Of a DNA stretch of 64,000 bases, positions 37,038 through 45,128 are shown piece by piece (the stretch's first letter is position 1; every line of letters starts with the position of its first letter). Source of the DNA: CAUZFZ01 sp963579025. GTDB taxonomy: Bacteria > Planctomycetota > Planctomycetia > Planctomycetales > Planctomycetaceae. The stretch spans positions 1-64,000 of the forward strand of contig CAUZFZ010000039.1 of the NCBI GenBank assembly GCA_963579025.1, given 5' to 3'. The notes under the pieces were generated by a model, which was not told the DNA's origin, made no database searches, and saw only the letters and a program-made list of their open reading frames with translations. Made by a program: the position numbers and the translations under genes.

Positions 37038-37594
37038 TGTGGAACTCCCGGTTCCGCCAGGCAGTCGGCAACCGTTTGCAGAAAATGGCTCAGCGGCGGA
37101 GTTGCCAGGCCGACGACTTTGGCCGCGTCGTCCCAGCGACGAAGTCGAGCCGCGTCGGATCCAAATTCAAGAGCTTTGAAGTGGCGCGCTTCATCGGCAG
37201 TCATGACTCCTCCCTGCAAAGCCATACTCTGCCGCGACGGTTCGCTGAGGCCGGCTTCGTAGTCGGATTCGACCGCACACAGAAACCGCTTGGCATCGAC
37301 GTGCAGTCGCACTGGCTCGGTCACATCCCGACCGAAGTGACCCGTCAGCCAGCGCTGGCCCAGTTCTTCGTGCCGATCGTCAATTCCCTGCTCGGTCGCG
37401 TCATCGGGCAGGTTGTGCAGCAAGTGTCCAATGTCATGCAGTAACGCGGCTGCAATCAGACCTGGCGGCGACTGCTCAAGCTCGGCCAGCATCGCCGCCT
37501 GCAGAGCGTGCTCCAGTTGAGACACCGCCTCGAATCCATACTGGGAATCGCCCTGGTCGCGAAAGAGTTTTTCGATCTGCTCGATGGGAAACAT
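37034..37594 (-). CDS. PhnZ-like HD-domain mixed-valent diiron oxygenase
   Basis: This 186-residue HD protein of the phosphonate-operon type has Tyr19 and Glu22 (QYGFEAVSQLEHA), His29, His53-Asp54 (LLHDIGHLL), His75 (DRHEELG) and His98 (VRLHVDAKRFLCA), followed by LSEPSRQSMALQGG and RWDDAAKV. These positions are offset from the PhnZ iron ligands and the Tyr/Glu lid residues I recall (Y24, E27, H34, H58, D59, H80, H104) by a near-constant five. PhnZ cleaves the C-P bond of 2-amino-1-hydroxyethylphosphonate to glycine and phosphate. The PhnY hydroxylase partner is not in the window. Met33 of the open frame (37594) is the start chosen, since the upstream extension covers a hairpin repeat. Confidence 0.82.
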   Translation of the reverse strand: MFPIEQIEKLFRDQGDSQYGFEAVSQLEHALQAAMLAELEQSPPGLIAAALLHDIGHLLHNLPDDATEQGIDDRHEELGQRWLTGHFGRDVTEPVRLHVDAKRFLCAVESDYEAGLSEPSRQSMALQGGVMTADEARHFKALEFGSDAARLRRWDDAAKVVGLATPPLSHFLQTVADCLAEPGVPQ

Positions 37595-37640
37595 GCGGAT
37601 CTCAGTCAGGATAGACGGCGACTTGGCAGGATTTGTTTTC

Positions 37641-37660
37641 GCGGGCAAACGCATGCCCGC
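37641..37660. other. Small hairpin between the OleC-like and PhnZ-like genes
   Basis: Perfect arms gcgggca (37641-37647) and tgcccgc (37654-37660) enclose loop aacgca. It lies 13 nt past the stop of the OleC-like gene, in the right place for a transcription end, but no T-tract follows on either strand. Confidence 0.4.
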
Positions 37661-37673
37661 AGCATTGCTCTTA

Positions 37674-39380
37674 CTATTCCGACGTCGCAAGTTGCTGCTC
37701 GGCCCAAGGACTGAGTTTTTCGCGGAAGATCTTAACGTTGTGTCGGATGTCGACCGGCAGTGAACGGTGAAACAACACGGTCACGATGCCTGCTGTCAGC
37801 GGATTCGCTCCGCCGAGTTCGAGCAGTTCAGTTCGAAACGTCTGCTGTGCCGACGCTGTTTCCGGAAACTCACCGGGCTCCGGCTCGACGACGATAACGG
37901 GCCGCTGTGTCGGTTTCGGGCCAACCCCGACAAGAGCCGATCGAAAGACGCGCGGGTGCGCGTTGAATATCGCCTCGCACGGAATGGTGAACATTCTGCG
38001 GCCGTTCACTTCGACGATGTGGGCCTTTCGGCCACAGAACCACAGCCGGCCGGACTCGTCTCTCCAGCCGACATCACCCATGCGATGCCAGAACGACGGA
38101 TGGCTGTTTTGCGATGGCCCGCCGCCATCGGAGATCTTCGCTGCACTCGTTGCTTCGGGAAGGCGAAAATACTCGCGTGTGGTCGATGGTGCCTGAACGA
38201 TGATCTCGCCGATTTCTCCGGCGGGCAATTCACGGGTGTCGGAAATGGTCGCTATTGGCCCCTCCGTGATCTCGATGATCCGGACCTGCACGTGAGGGAA
38301 CAGGTGACCGACACACGTACCGGCACCGCTTTGCGACCGACTTGCCGTTTCATCCAGGACTTCACGACCTGAGATGGATGCGATGGGTAGCGACTCGGTG
38401 GCACCGTATGGCGTGTGGATGTTTGCGCCGGGTTGTTCGAATGCAGCCATCATCCGCTCAATGACGGGGACAGGCACTGGTGCTCCGGCCGACAGGACGC
38501 GGCGAAGCGTTCCCAGTCTCTTGCCAGTCTCTTCGCAGTGTCGGCCCACGCGGTTCCAGATTGCGGGCGAACCGAAGGCCTGAGTGACACCCTGATCCCG
38601 GATGGCCTCCAGAATCTTCACGGGATCAACTTGAGCGGGCCGGGTGGGATCCATGTCCGGAATGACAGTCGTCACGCCCATGGCCGAGTTGAACAATGCA
38701 AACAGAGGGAATCCGGGGAGATCGACTTCGCCCGGTTTAATGTCGTAGAAGTCGCGAAGCAGGTCGACCTGCGCGTCAAACATGCCGTGCTCGTACACGA
38801 CGCCTTTCGGCGGCCCCGTACTTCCGCTCGTAAAAATGATGGCGGCCGGGTTGTCTGCTCGCGTTCGTACAGCGTTAAATTCTGAACTGTCGCGTCTGCG
38901 GGCCAGCAGTTGCGCGTATGTCGCCCCACCCCAGAACCAGCGGCGACCGCCGACCGTCACGTTGATCTTCGCTTGTCGGAACGCGCGACGTTTCAGAACA
39001 CGGATCGCCTGAACGATTGGAATCGCAACAAAGCCCTCGGGTTCAACCGTTTCCAGGCAGCGGAAAATGTTCGTACGGCCCATGCCGGGATCGATAAGGA
39101 CAACGACCGCACCAGATTTGAACAGCGCGAATGTGAGTGCGATGAACTCCAGGCTGGGACGCACCATCAGCACAATCCGCGTCCCCGGTTTCACGCCCAG
39201 GCGCATCAGTCCAGCGGCCAGTCGATCGCTGTCTTCGTCCAGTTCACGAAACGTCAGTTGGTCGTATTGCACACGTCCGGACGCATCGCGACCGATGGGG
39301 CAAACAACGGCTTTCTGATCCGGCCACTGATGCGCGGATTCTCGCAGTCGTTCCGCAATGTTCACGTAGTCGTTGGGCAT
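37674..39380 (-). CDS. OleC-like AMP-dependent ligase (beta-lactone synthetase type)
   Basis: This 568-residue adenylate-forming enzyme has the P-loop-like IFTSGSTGPPKGVVYEHGMF, IHTPYGATESLPIAS (Thr-Glu motif) and a late Gly-Asp motif (HRMGDVGWRDESGRLWFCGR). The stretch FPLFALFNSAMGVTTVIPDMDPT is characteristic of the OleC group, which converts beta-hydroxy acids to beta-lactones on the way to long-chain olefins. OleA, OleB and OleD are not adjacent, so it is either an orphan of a split pathway or has another acyl substrate. Met16 of the open frame (39380) gives a sensible start (MPNDYVNIAERLRES). Confidence 0.82.
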   Translation of the reverse strand: MPNDYVNIAERLRESAHQWPDQKAVVCPIGRDASGRVQYDQLTFRELDEDSDRLAAGLMRLGVKPGTRIVLMVRPSLEFIALTFALFKSGAVVVLIDPGMGRTNIFRCLETVEPEGFVAIPIVQAIRVLKRRAFRQAKINVTVGGRRWFWGGATYAQLLARRRDSSEFNAVRTRADNPAAIIFTSGSTGPPKGVVYEHGMFDAQVDLLRDFYDIKPGEVDLPGFPLFALFNSAMGVTTVIPDMDPTRPAQVDPVKILEAIRDQGVTQAFGSPAIWNRVGRHCEETGKRLGTLRRVLSAGAPVPVPVIERMMAAFEQPGANIHTPYGATESLPIASISGREVLDETASRSQSGAGTCVGHLFPHVQVRIIEITEGPIATISDTRELPAGEIGEIIVQAPSTTREYFRLPEATSAAKISDGGGPSQNSHPSFWHRMGDVGWRDESGRLWFCGRKAHIVEVNGRRMFTIPCEAIFNAHPRVFRSALVGVGPKPTQRPVIVVEPEPGEFPETASAQQTFRTELLELGGANPLTAGIVTVLFHRSLPVDIRHNVKIFREKLSPWAEQQLATSE

Positions 39381-39567
39381 TGAGGCGGAGTGTAGCCCGG
39401 GCCGTTGCGGACCGGGACCGACCACGATTGCCGTTCCCCTGCCAGTTCAACCGTCACAAATTGACGGGACAATCCGGAATTACCGGATTGCCCGGTGCCC
39501 TTGCCCGGCCTTCGTCTGCATTCGGCCTAGGTTTGCGGAGTTGCAATCCAGGCCGGAGAGAAGACCC

Positions 39568-40770
39568 ATGCTGGACACGAAGGACCATCGAAACGCACGG
39601 CACCTGACGTCAGACTTCGACGGCAACGCCGATGTCGCCACGCGCAGGACGGAAGACGTCCTGGCTGAAATTGACTCGCTCCAACAACTCGTCGAGACCT
39701 TCGATGATGTGTCGGCGATACCGGAGCATCCCGAAGTTCGATGTCTGTCCAATTCCCGCCCGGTCGAAACCCAGGCGTGCCGAGTGTGTGCCCAGACACA
39801 GGCCCGGCCGCTGTACTCGATTGAAGGTGTGACCGAACAACTTGTGGTCTGTGAGAACTGCGGACTGGGCTCACTTAGCCCTCTACCGGATGCGAATCGA
39901 ATCGGGGACTTCTACCCGGCGGAGTATTACGGATCGCCAAGCGCCAAGTTCGAGCCGCTAGTCGAGTACGGCGTACGACTTGGAGCAAGACTGCGAGTGC
40001 GTTCGCTCGTGTCGGGTCTCGATCGCGGCTCACGGGTGCTCGACGTCGGCTGCGGACGCGGAGTGATGCTGCGTGCTCTGCTCGATCTCGGACATGAAGC
40101 GCACGGTGTCGAGATTTCTCCTGAAGCGGCTGCAGGCGCCGATCCGCGAGCCCGCATTCGTATTGCCCCCGATCTTGCCGATGCCGGATACGAAACAGAC
40201 TCGTTTGACGCAGTGATCCTGTGGCACGTGCTGGAACATCTGCCGCATCCCGAGCGGACGCTTGAGGAATTGAATCGCATCATTCGCCCCGGTGGACGAT
40301 TGATTGTTGCCGTTCCGAACTTTGCCAGTTGGCAGGCTCGCCGAACCGGTGCTCACTGGTTTCATCTTGATCTGCCCCGGCACCTGTACCACTTCACGCC
40401 GCACACACTGACGCGACTGGTGAGCCGATACGAATTCGAGTGCCACACAGTTCGACACTTCGCCCTGTTGCAGAATCCGTTTGGCTGGCTGCAGAGCTGG
40501 CTAAACAGCATCAGCGACGCGCCTCGCAACTCGCTTTACACAATGTTGCATCGTGGAAATTCGAGCGAGTCGAAGTGTCTGTCAGCGCGACAACGGATCC
40601 TGCTGCGGACGGCTTATCTGTTGGGGCTGCCAATCGCCGGAGCAGTCAGTCTGGCCGAAGCTGCGTGTCGACGTGGAGGCACAATCGCCCTCACAGCTCA
40701 GCTTGGGAAGCCTGCCACGACCGCACCGATGTGCAAGGATCGCGTGCGACAAACAGCGGCCATTTCATAG
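39568..40770 (+). CDS. SAM-dependent methyltransferase with N-terminal zinc ribbon
   Basis: The protein has 400 residues. CRVCAQTQAR...VVCENCG (about 70-100) is a Cys4 zinc ribbon. The class I methyltransferase core shows SRVLDVGCGRGVMLRALLDLG (motif I), VILWHVLEHLPHPERTLEEL and RPGGRLIVAVPNF. This 'Methyltransf_12/zinc-ribbon' architecture is common in proteins that modify polysaccharide or lipid precursors; the substrate is unknown. The start at 39568 follows a GGAGAG site (39555-39560). The frame's earlier ATG lies over the divergent OleC-like gene. Its last 80 bases overlap the convergent rhomboid gene tail to tail, so one of the two C-termini may have been extended by loss of a stop. Confidence 0.82.
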   Translation: MLDTKDHRNARHLTSDFDGNADVATRRTEDVLAEIDSLQQLVETFDDVSAIPEHPEVRCLSNSRPVETQACRVCAQTQARPLYSIEGVTEQLVVCENCGLGSLSPLPDANRIGDFYPAEYYGSPSAKFEPLVEYGVRLGARLRVRSLVSGLDRGSRVLDVGCGRGVMLRALLDLGHEAHGVEISPEAAAGADPRARIRIAPDLADAGYETDSFDAVILWHVLEHLPHPERTLEELNRIIRPGGRLIVAVPNFASWQARRTGAHWFHLDLPRHLYHFTPHTLTRLVSRYEFECHTVRHFALLQNPFGWLQSWLNSISDAPRNSLYTMLHRGNSSESKCLSARQRILLRTAYLLGLPIAGAVSLAEAACRRGGTIALTAQLGKPATTAPMCKDRVRQTAAIS

Positions 40771-41365
40771 GGACCATGCCACTCAATAGACCAATGATCG
40801 CGCCAACGACGTGCGCCATTGGAACAGGCACCATGCCGGACGCCGCACTGTCGACGAAGACTGTCTGGCCCGCCAGAAACTCATAGCCAACCTTGCAGGC
40901 GAATCCGGCGAACACCAGCCCTCCAAGCACCACCCCAAGTCGATCAGCTCGTCGAACTGCATCCTGCATCAGGATCGTGACCAGCAAAGCGAACAATGCC
41001 GAGTCGATCCCGGAAAGTCCGCGGTAAGTCAGCATCCATGGCTCAGTGAACCACAGAATCAACGGAATCACTGGAACGGCGATGGCAACACATGCCAGAA
41101 ACCGGGCACGGTTTTCACGTTCGCACAGGCTTGCCAGTACGCCCAGAGCCAGGCAATCCCAAAACAGATGCGATGCGGACCAGTGAGTCCAATGGCAAGT
41201 GACGAACTGCCACAGCGAAGCATGTTGCGACACGTCAGATCGATCGAATTGCAAACGGTCTGCGGCGTCAGGGATGATCGCGATCACGAGGGCTGCCGCG
41301 ACCATCAGCAGCGAGAACAGCGGAAGCTGTTCTGCTGCGTTCCTGACTCGTTGCGAAGTCTGCAT
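40691..41365 (-). CDS. Rhombosortase-type rhomboid intramembrane serine protease
   Basis: This 224-residue, six-helix rhomboid has CHWTHWSASHLFWDCLAL (the conserved His/Asn-type helix 2 region, here ending in Trp-Asp), the nucleophile in YRGLSGIDSALF (Ser118) and the catalytic His in VPMAHVVGAIIGLL (His185). The compact form and the WxxxTxHxxHxxxxHLxxD pattern fit rhombosortases, which cut and re-anchor proteins carrying a GlyGly-CTERM signal. The gene directly downstream of a VIT/VWA protein with exactly such a tail (41478-43619) is this one, 112 bp away on the same strand, which strongly suggests an enzyme-substrate pair. The start at 41365 is chosen because the preceding frame covers palindromic repeat sequence. 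Confidence 0.82.
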   Translation of the reverse strand: MQTSQRVRNAAEQLPLFSLLMVAAALVIAIIPDAADRLQFDRSDVSQHASLWQFVTCHWTHWSASHLFWDCLALGVLASLCERENRARFLACVAIAVPVIPLILWFTEPWMLTYRGLSGIDSALFALLVTILMQDAVRRADRLGVVLGGLVFAGFACKVGYEFLAGQTVFVDSAASGMVPVPMAHVVGAIIGLLSGMVPMKWPLFVARDPCTSVRSWQASQAEL

Positions 41366-41390
41366 GAGGGATCCGATCGTTGGTTCGCAT

Positions 41391-41485
41391 GTTCGTAGTG
41401 ACGGGTTCAGCCGGCTGGCGATCAACCAGCCGGCCCACTTACTCGCAGCCGCTATAACAACCGCACAAGTGCGGTTACTACGAAC
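41391..41485. repeat. Composite palindromic repeat, family D
   Basis: The outer arms gttcgtagt (41391-41399) and actacgaac (41477-41485) enclose two perfect inner hairpins: ccggctgg/ccagccgg (41411-41418, 41426-41433) and ccgcac/gtgcgg (41461-41466, 41469-41474). The right outer arm contains the stop codon of the VIT/VWA gene. It lies between that gene and the rhomboid protease gene and may reduce or end transcription between them. Confidence 0.75.
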
Positions 41486-43619
41486 GTCTTCGTCGACGCA
41501 TTGCTGCTCCAAAGCCGGCAAGCAGCAGTGTGATCGATCCTGTCAGCGGATCGAACGCGCCGCCTCCGCCACTTCCACTGCTGCGCGGACTGAAGTCCAG
41601 GTCACGGCTGCGGGAGGCAACTGGTGGCGACGGGGACTTGGTGACTGGCACAGTCGCCGGCACGTTCGGACGGACGGTTGTCTGACGTGTCGGGATTTCT
41701 GGCAGGTCTGTCTGCGTGTTGCTCGCCAGAGACGGCCCGAGGTCGGACAGTGCCAGTTCGCGAATCCGCGAAAGTTCTGCCTGAACGGCGTCACGCTGAC
41801 GGCGGTCACGACCTAGCCGTAACAGATTACGGCGGTCAATCTTCCATCGCTGATATTCCTTGTCGTTCTCCAGCACGATGAAGGATGTGTATTCGGTGAC
41901 GATCGAGTACTCCTCACCCAGCCGCACGATCTCGTCAGTGACGCCGGCACGGGAACCGGTCCGGTCCGCCTGCTTCAACAGTCGATCGACTTTCTTCGAC
42001 GCCCACATCCGTTCGATGGCCGGAGCTCCGCCCTGTCCAGGAAAGTCGATGGCGACTTTCTGATCGAGCGATGCACCGTTGATCTCCGCCTGAATTCGAA
42101 CATCGGCAGGTCCCGACGAGCGATAGCGGCCATACATCCGGACCGGCATCCCGTGATAAAGATTCGGCAGTTCTTTCGGCTCGACGTCATAAACATCGGC
42201 TCCGTCGAAGCTGATCTGCACGTCACTGGCGGCCGGTCGCATCAGTTTGCGACGAAACGCCTGTGCCTGCCGCTGGAAGTTGTCACCCTTCGAGATGAAC
42301 GCGGCGAGTCCACCAGCCTGCTCAGCCATCTGGCTCAGCAGCGGGCGGTTCACGTCGTTGCCCACGCCGATGCAGAACACGCGGGCGTTGACCGGTCGTG
42401 CCTGAATCACGCTTAACAACTCCGCCCGTTCACGTTGCTCAGTCATGCCGTCACTCAGGACGACGACGTTCAGTGGGCGGTCGGGATTTCCGTAGCGATA
42501 GGCCGTGGACATTGCCGGCCGCAGCACAGTCCCGCCGCGTCCCTGTTGCGATCGCAGGAAATCAGCCGCTCGGTCCTTAGCCGCATCGGTGACTGTTTCA
42601 AGATCCTTGAACAGCGCATTCGGCGCGACGTTGAATGTGATCAGTTCGAATCGATCCTCGGGTCCGAGTTCGCGAATGAAAGCTCCGATCGATTCGCGCG
42701 ACAGTTTCAGCTTGCCCGCGTGAGCCATGCTGCCGGAGATATCCAGCAGGAAGACATAGTCCATGCCCAGCGACTCGGCTGCGAGTTCATCGCCGGCTGT
42801 CACGGTCAGCAGAAAGTAACCGTCGTCTCCGGCTGGTTTCGACGTGATCAGATCGATCCCCGTGCGTGGACGAGACACGTGAAACGCCAGCACAACGTCT
42901 CGGTCGAGGTCACCACCGGTCGTTTCCAGACTGGCTTCACAAAATCCGTCCGAGTGCTGCACGAAGACGAAATCGTCACCGTGACTGGGACTTTCCAGCT
43001 CAACGATCGGGACGCCTGATTTGACCTGCACGGACAGTCCGAAGCGTCCGCGTGTCTGAGCATCAATCCCGGCTCGCGGTGCCGTGGCGAGTGGATACAC
43101 GTAGGTGGCCCAGTCGTGGTCGAAATCCAGTTCCTGGTAGTACGTGATGCGGACGCGCTGCTCGGCCTGTGGACCGATGGGGAAAATCCGCATTTCGAAG
43201 TTCTTGTAGTCGACCTGTTCCAGTAGTCCGGGATCGCGGCGTGTCTGTTTGTAGCTCTCATAGATTTCGCGAGCCCGTTTCTTCTCGACGACTTCGCCGA
43301 TCATCTCTTTTCCGGCGATCCACATGCTGAAGTTCGCCACCGAGGCTCCCTTCGGCACGGGAAACAGATACAGAGCTTCCACCTGCCGGTTCTCGGTATT
43401 GCGGAACACCTGATGGACTTCCGTTACGGCGATTCCGTTGTTGATCGTGACACTGGCCGTGTGCTCCTTGATTTCGAGCACGCCACCGAATCCACCGTCA
43501 GCAATTAACAGCCCGGCGGCCTGAGACGGGACTGCCAGCGCCAGCATCGCACCGCCCGTCATTAAGAGCATCGCAGTCAGTCGCGGTCTTCCGCGGCGTG
43601 GCCGTTCGTCAGTCAACAT
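41478..43619 (-). CDS. VIT/VWA-domain surface protein with GlyGly-CTERM-type anchor
   Basis: The protein has 713 residues. A signal peptide (TAMLLMTGGAMLALAVPSQA) is followed by a VIT domain (about 40-165, with GIAVTEVHQVFRNTENRQVE and FPVPKGASV) and a VWA domain with a complete MIDAS start, FLLDISGSMAH (Asp293, Ser295, Ser297). A Pro/Ser/Thr-rich linker leads to SGSGGGGAFDPLTGSITLLL, a short hydrophobic span and RRRRRS. This terminus has all parts of a GlyGly-CTERM sorting signal: Gly-rich motif, membrane helix, basic end. The adjacent rhombosortase-type gene supports that reading. It is similar in plan to the 'marine proteobacterial sortase target' proteins. An AAGGAG site precedes the ATG. 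Confidence 0.88.
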   Translation of the reverse strand: MLTDERPRRGRPRLTAMLLMTGGAMLALAVPSQAAGLLIADGGFGGVLEIKEHTASVTINNGIAVTEVHQVFRNTENRQVEALYLFPVPKGASVANFSMWIAGKEMIGEVVEKKRAREIYESYKQTRRDPGLLEQVDYKNFEMRIFPIGPQAEQRVRITYYQELDFDHDWATYVYPLATAPRAGIDAQTRGRFGLSVQVKSGVPIVELESPSHGDDFVFVQHSDGFCEASLETTGGDLDRDVVLAFHVSRPRTGIDLITSKPAGDDGYFLLTVTAGDELAAESLGMDYVFLLDISGSMAHAGKLKLSRESIGAFIRELGPEDRFELITFNVAPNALFKDLETVTDAAKDRAADFLRSQQGRGGTVLRPAMSTAYRYGNPDRPLNVVVLSDGMTEQRERAELLSVIQARPVNARVFCIGVGNDVNRPLLSQMAEQAGGLAAFISKGDNFQRQAQAFRRKLMRPAASDVQISFDGADVYDVEPKELPNLYHGMPVRMYGRYRSSGPADVRIQAEINGASLDQKVAIDFPGQGGAPAIERMWASKKVDRLLKQADRTGSRAGVTDEIVRLGEEYSIVTEYTSFIVLENDKEYQRWKIDRRNLLRLGRDRRQRDAVQAELSRIRELALSDLGPSLASNTQTDLPEIPTRQTTVRPNVPATVPVTKSPSPPVASRSRDLDFSPRSSGSGGGGAFDPLTGSITLLLAGFGAAMRRRRRS

Positions 43620-43881
43620 GGTTAGGTACTCCTTAGCGAATGAGAAATGTGAAAACACGAGCGAAGCAATCATTCCTGGAGGCCTGTCCGGCACATCAGG
43701 AGCTTCACTTCGCTGAATCTTCGCCTCGGCCGAGTGCGATCGTCCTCAAGGCGCACGGCAACGACAGACGTAACGGAGAATCTGCATCGAATCTGGAATC
43801 AACGTCAGGTCCTGTCTTGATCACGCCGTGGTACGATTCGCAGGTTGTGTCAAACCCCGATGTTTCCACGGAGACGCGTTC

Positions 43882-44907
43882 ATGAAGGCCTCACTTCTCA
43901 CGTACGTCGTTACCGCAGTGGTCCTGATGCCTGCTCTCACGCCGACAGCACATGCTGGCGACGAATTTCAGCGACAATTGTGGATCACCAACGCCTACGG
44001 GGACGACGTCCAGATTTATGAAGTCGGTACATGGAAGCTCGTGCGGCAACTGAAAGTCGGGCTGAACCCGCACGGCATTTCCGCGACTGCGGACGGGCGG
44101 ACGGTTCATATCGCTATCGAGAACTTCCGCGGTCCCGACGGCGAACTGATCTGGATCGACGCATTGACTGGCGAGATCACCGGTCGGATCAAGGTCGGGC
44201 CTCGTCCTAACGAGAACGAATGCACTCCCGACGGACGATTCATCTACGTGCCTTGCGCCGACGAGCACTGGTGGGTCGTTGACGGCAAGACAAAGAAGGT
44301 CATCACGCGAATCGAGACGGGTGGTCGGCCGCACAACACGGTCAATTCACCGGACGGAAAGCGGATGTACCTCTCGCCACTGGGTAGTCCGAAACGAGTG
44401 ACGATCGTGGACGTGACGGACAATCATCGAGTGATCGATGAGATCCCATTCGACAACATCACTCGTCCGCCGTCGATCAGCAGCGACGAAAAGTTCTTCT
44501 TCCAGAACATTGACGGACTGCTCGGATTTCAGGTCGCCGACATTGCCGCTCGGAAGGTGATTCGGACGGTCCGACACACCGTGGCCGACGGTCTTGAAGA
44601 GAAGAAGAGCCGATGTCATGGCTTGGGTGTCCGCCCGGACCAGAAGGAGATCTGGTCATGCAACGTGGAGCATCACACCGTCCACATTCATGAGTTGAGC
44701 GGCGACTATCGCCAGACGCAAATGGTCACGTTGCCCGGTCGCGTCTATTGGGTCTGCTTCAGTCCGGACAGCCGATACGCATTCGTCAGCGTCCGCGACA
44801 AGAGCCAGATTGCCGTCATCGATTGCGAGTCGAAAGAGATCGTCAAACTGCTGCCGGCCGGACGCGAACCGAAGCGCACTCAAGTGATCGACGTCCCCTT
44901 GAAGTAA
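43882..44907 (+). CDS. Exported YVTN-type seven-bladed beta-propeller protein
   Basis: This 341-residue protein has a signal peptide (MKASLLTYVVTAVVLMPALT, cut near AHA-G). Its blades are of the YVTN/lactonase-like propeller type: LWITNAYGDDVQIYEVGTWK, GLNPHGISATADGRTVHIA, GGRPHNTVNSPDGKRMYLS, WVCFSPDSRYAFVSVRDKSQ. No catalytic metal site of gluconolactonase or surface layer linkage was recognised. The likely location is periplasmic or extracellular; function unknown. It stands alone between the VIT/VWA gene (divergent) and a palindromic repeat block. Confidence 0.82.
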   Translation: MKASLLTYVVTAVVLMPALTPTAHAGDEFQRQLWITNAYGDDVQIYEVGTWKLVRQLKVGLNPHGISATADGRTVHIAIENFRGPDGELIWIDALTGEITGRIKVGPRPNENECTPDGRFIYVPCADEHWWVVDGKTKKVITRIETGGRPHNTVNSPDGKRMYLSPLGSPKRVTIVDVTDNHRVIDEIPFDNITRPPSISSDEKFFFQNIDGLLGFQVADIAARKVIRTVRHTVADGLEEKKSRCHGLGVRPDQKEIWSCNVEHHTVHIHELSGDYRQTQMVTLPGRVYWVCFSPDSRYAFVSVRDKSQIAVIDCESKEIVKLLPAGREPKRTQVIDVPLK

Positions 44908-44976
44908 TAATCCTTAAGGATTCACGCCACCGGGCCACGGCTGACGCCTGCCGAGGCTGTGCACTGGTCCCGAGCG

Positions 44977-45099
44977 GAGCCGTAGGCGGATTTCTCCGAA
45001 ATCCGCTGCCCTGGACCGGGGAGGACTGAGCGGCATTCGATGTGCCGGCAGGTTGCGTTGTCGTCTGGTCCCGATTTCGGAGAAATCGGGCTACGGCTC
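44977..45099. repeat. Composite palindromic repeat, family E
   Basis: Outer arms gagccgtag (44977-44985) and ctacggctc (45091-45099) enclose two perfect 9-bp hairpins with 3-nt loops: gcggatttc/gaaatccgc (44986-44994, 44998-45006) and cccgatttc/gaaatcggg (45070-45078, 45082-45090). The block fills most of the 221-bp gap between the convergent YVTN-propeller and hydrolase genes and could act as a bidirectional transcription end. Confidence 0.8.
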
Positions 45100-45128
45100 G
45101 GTGGCGGGACAATTCATCGGGCCGACTT

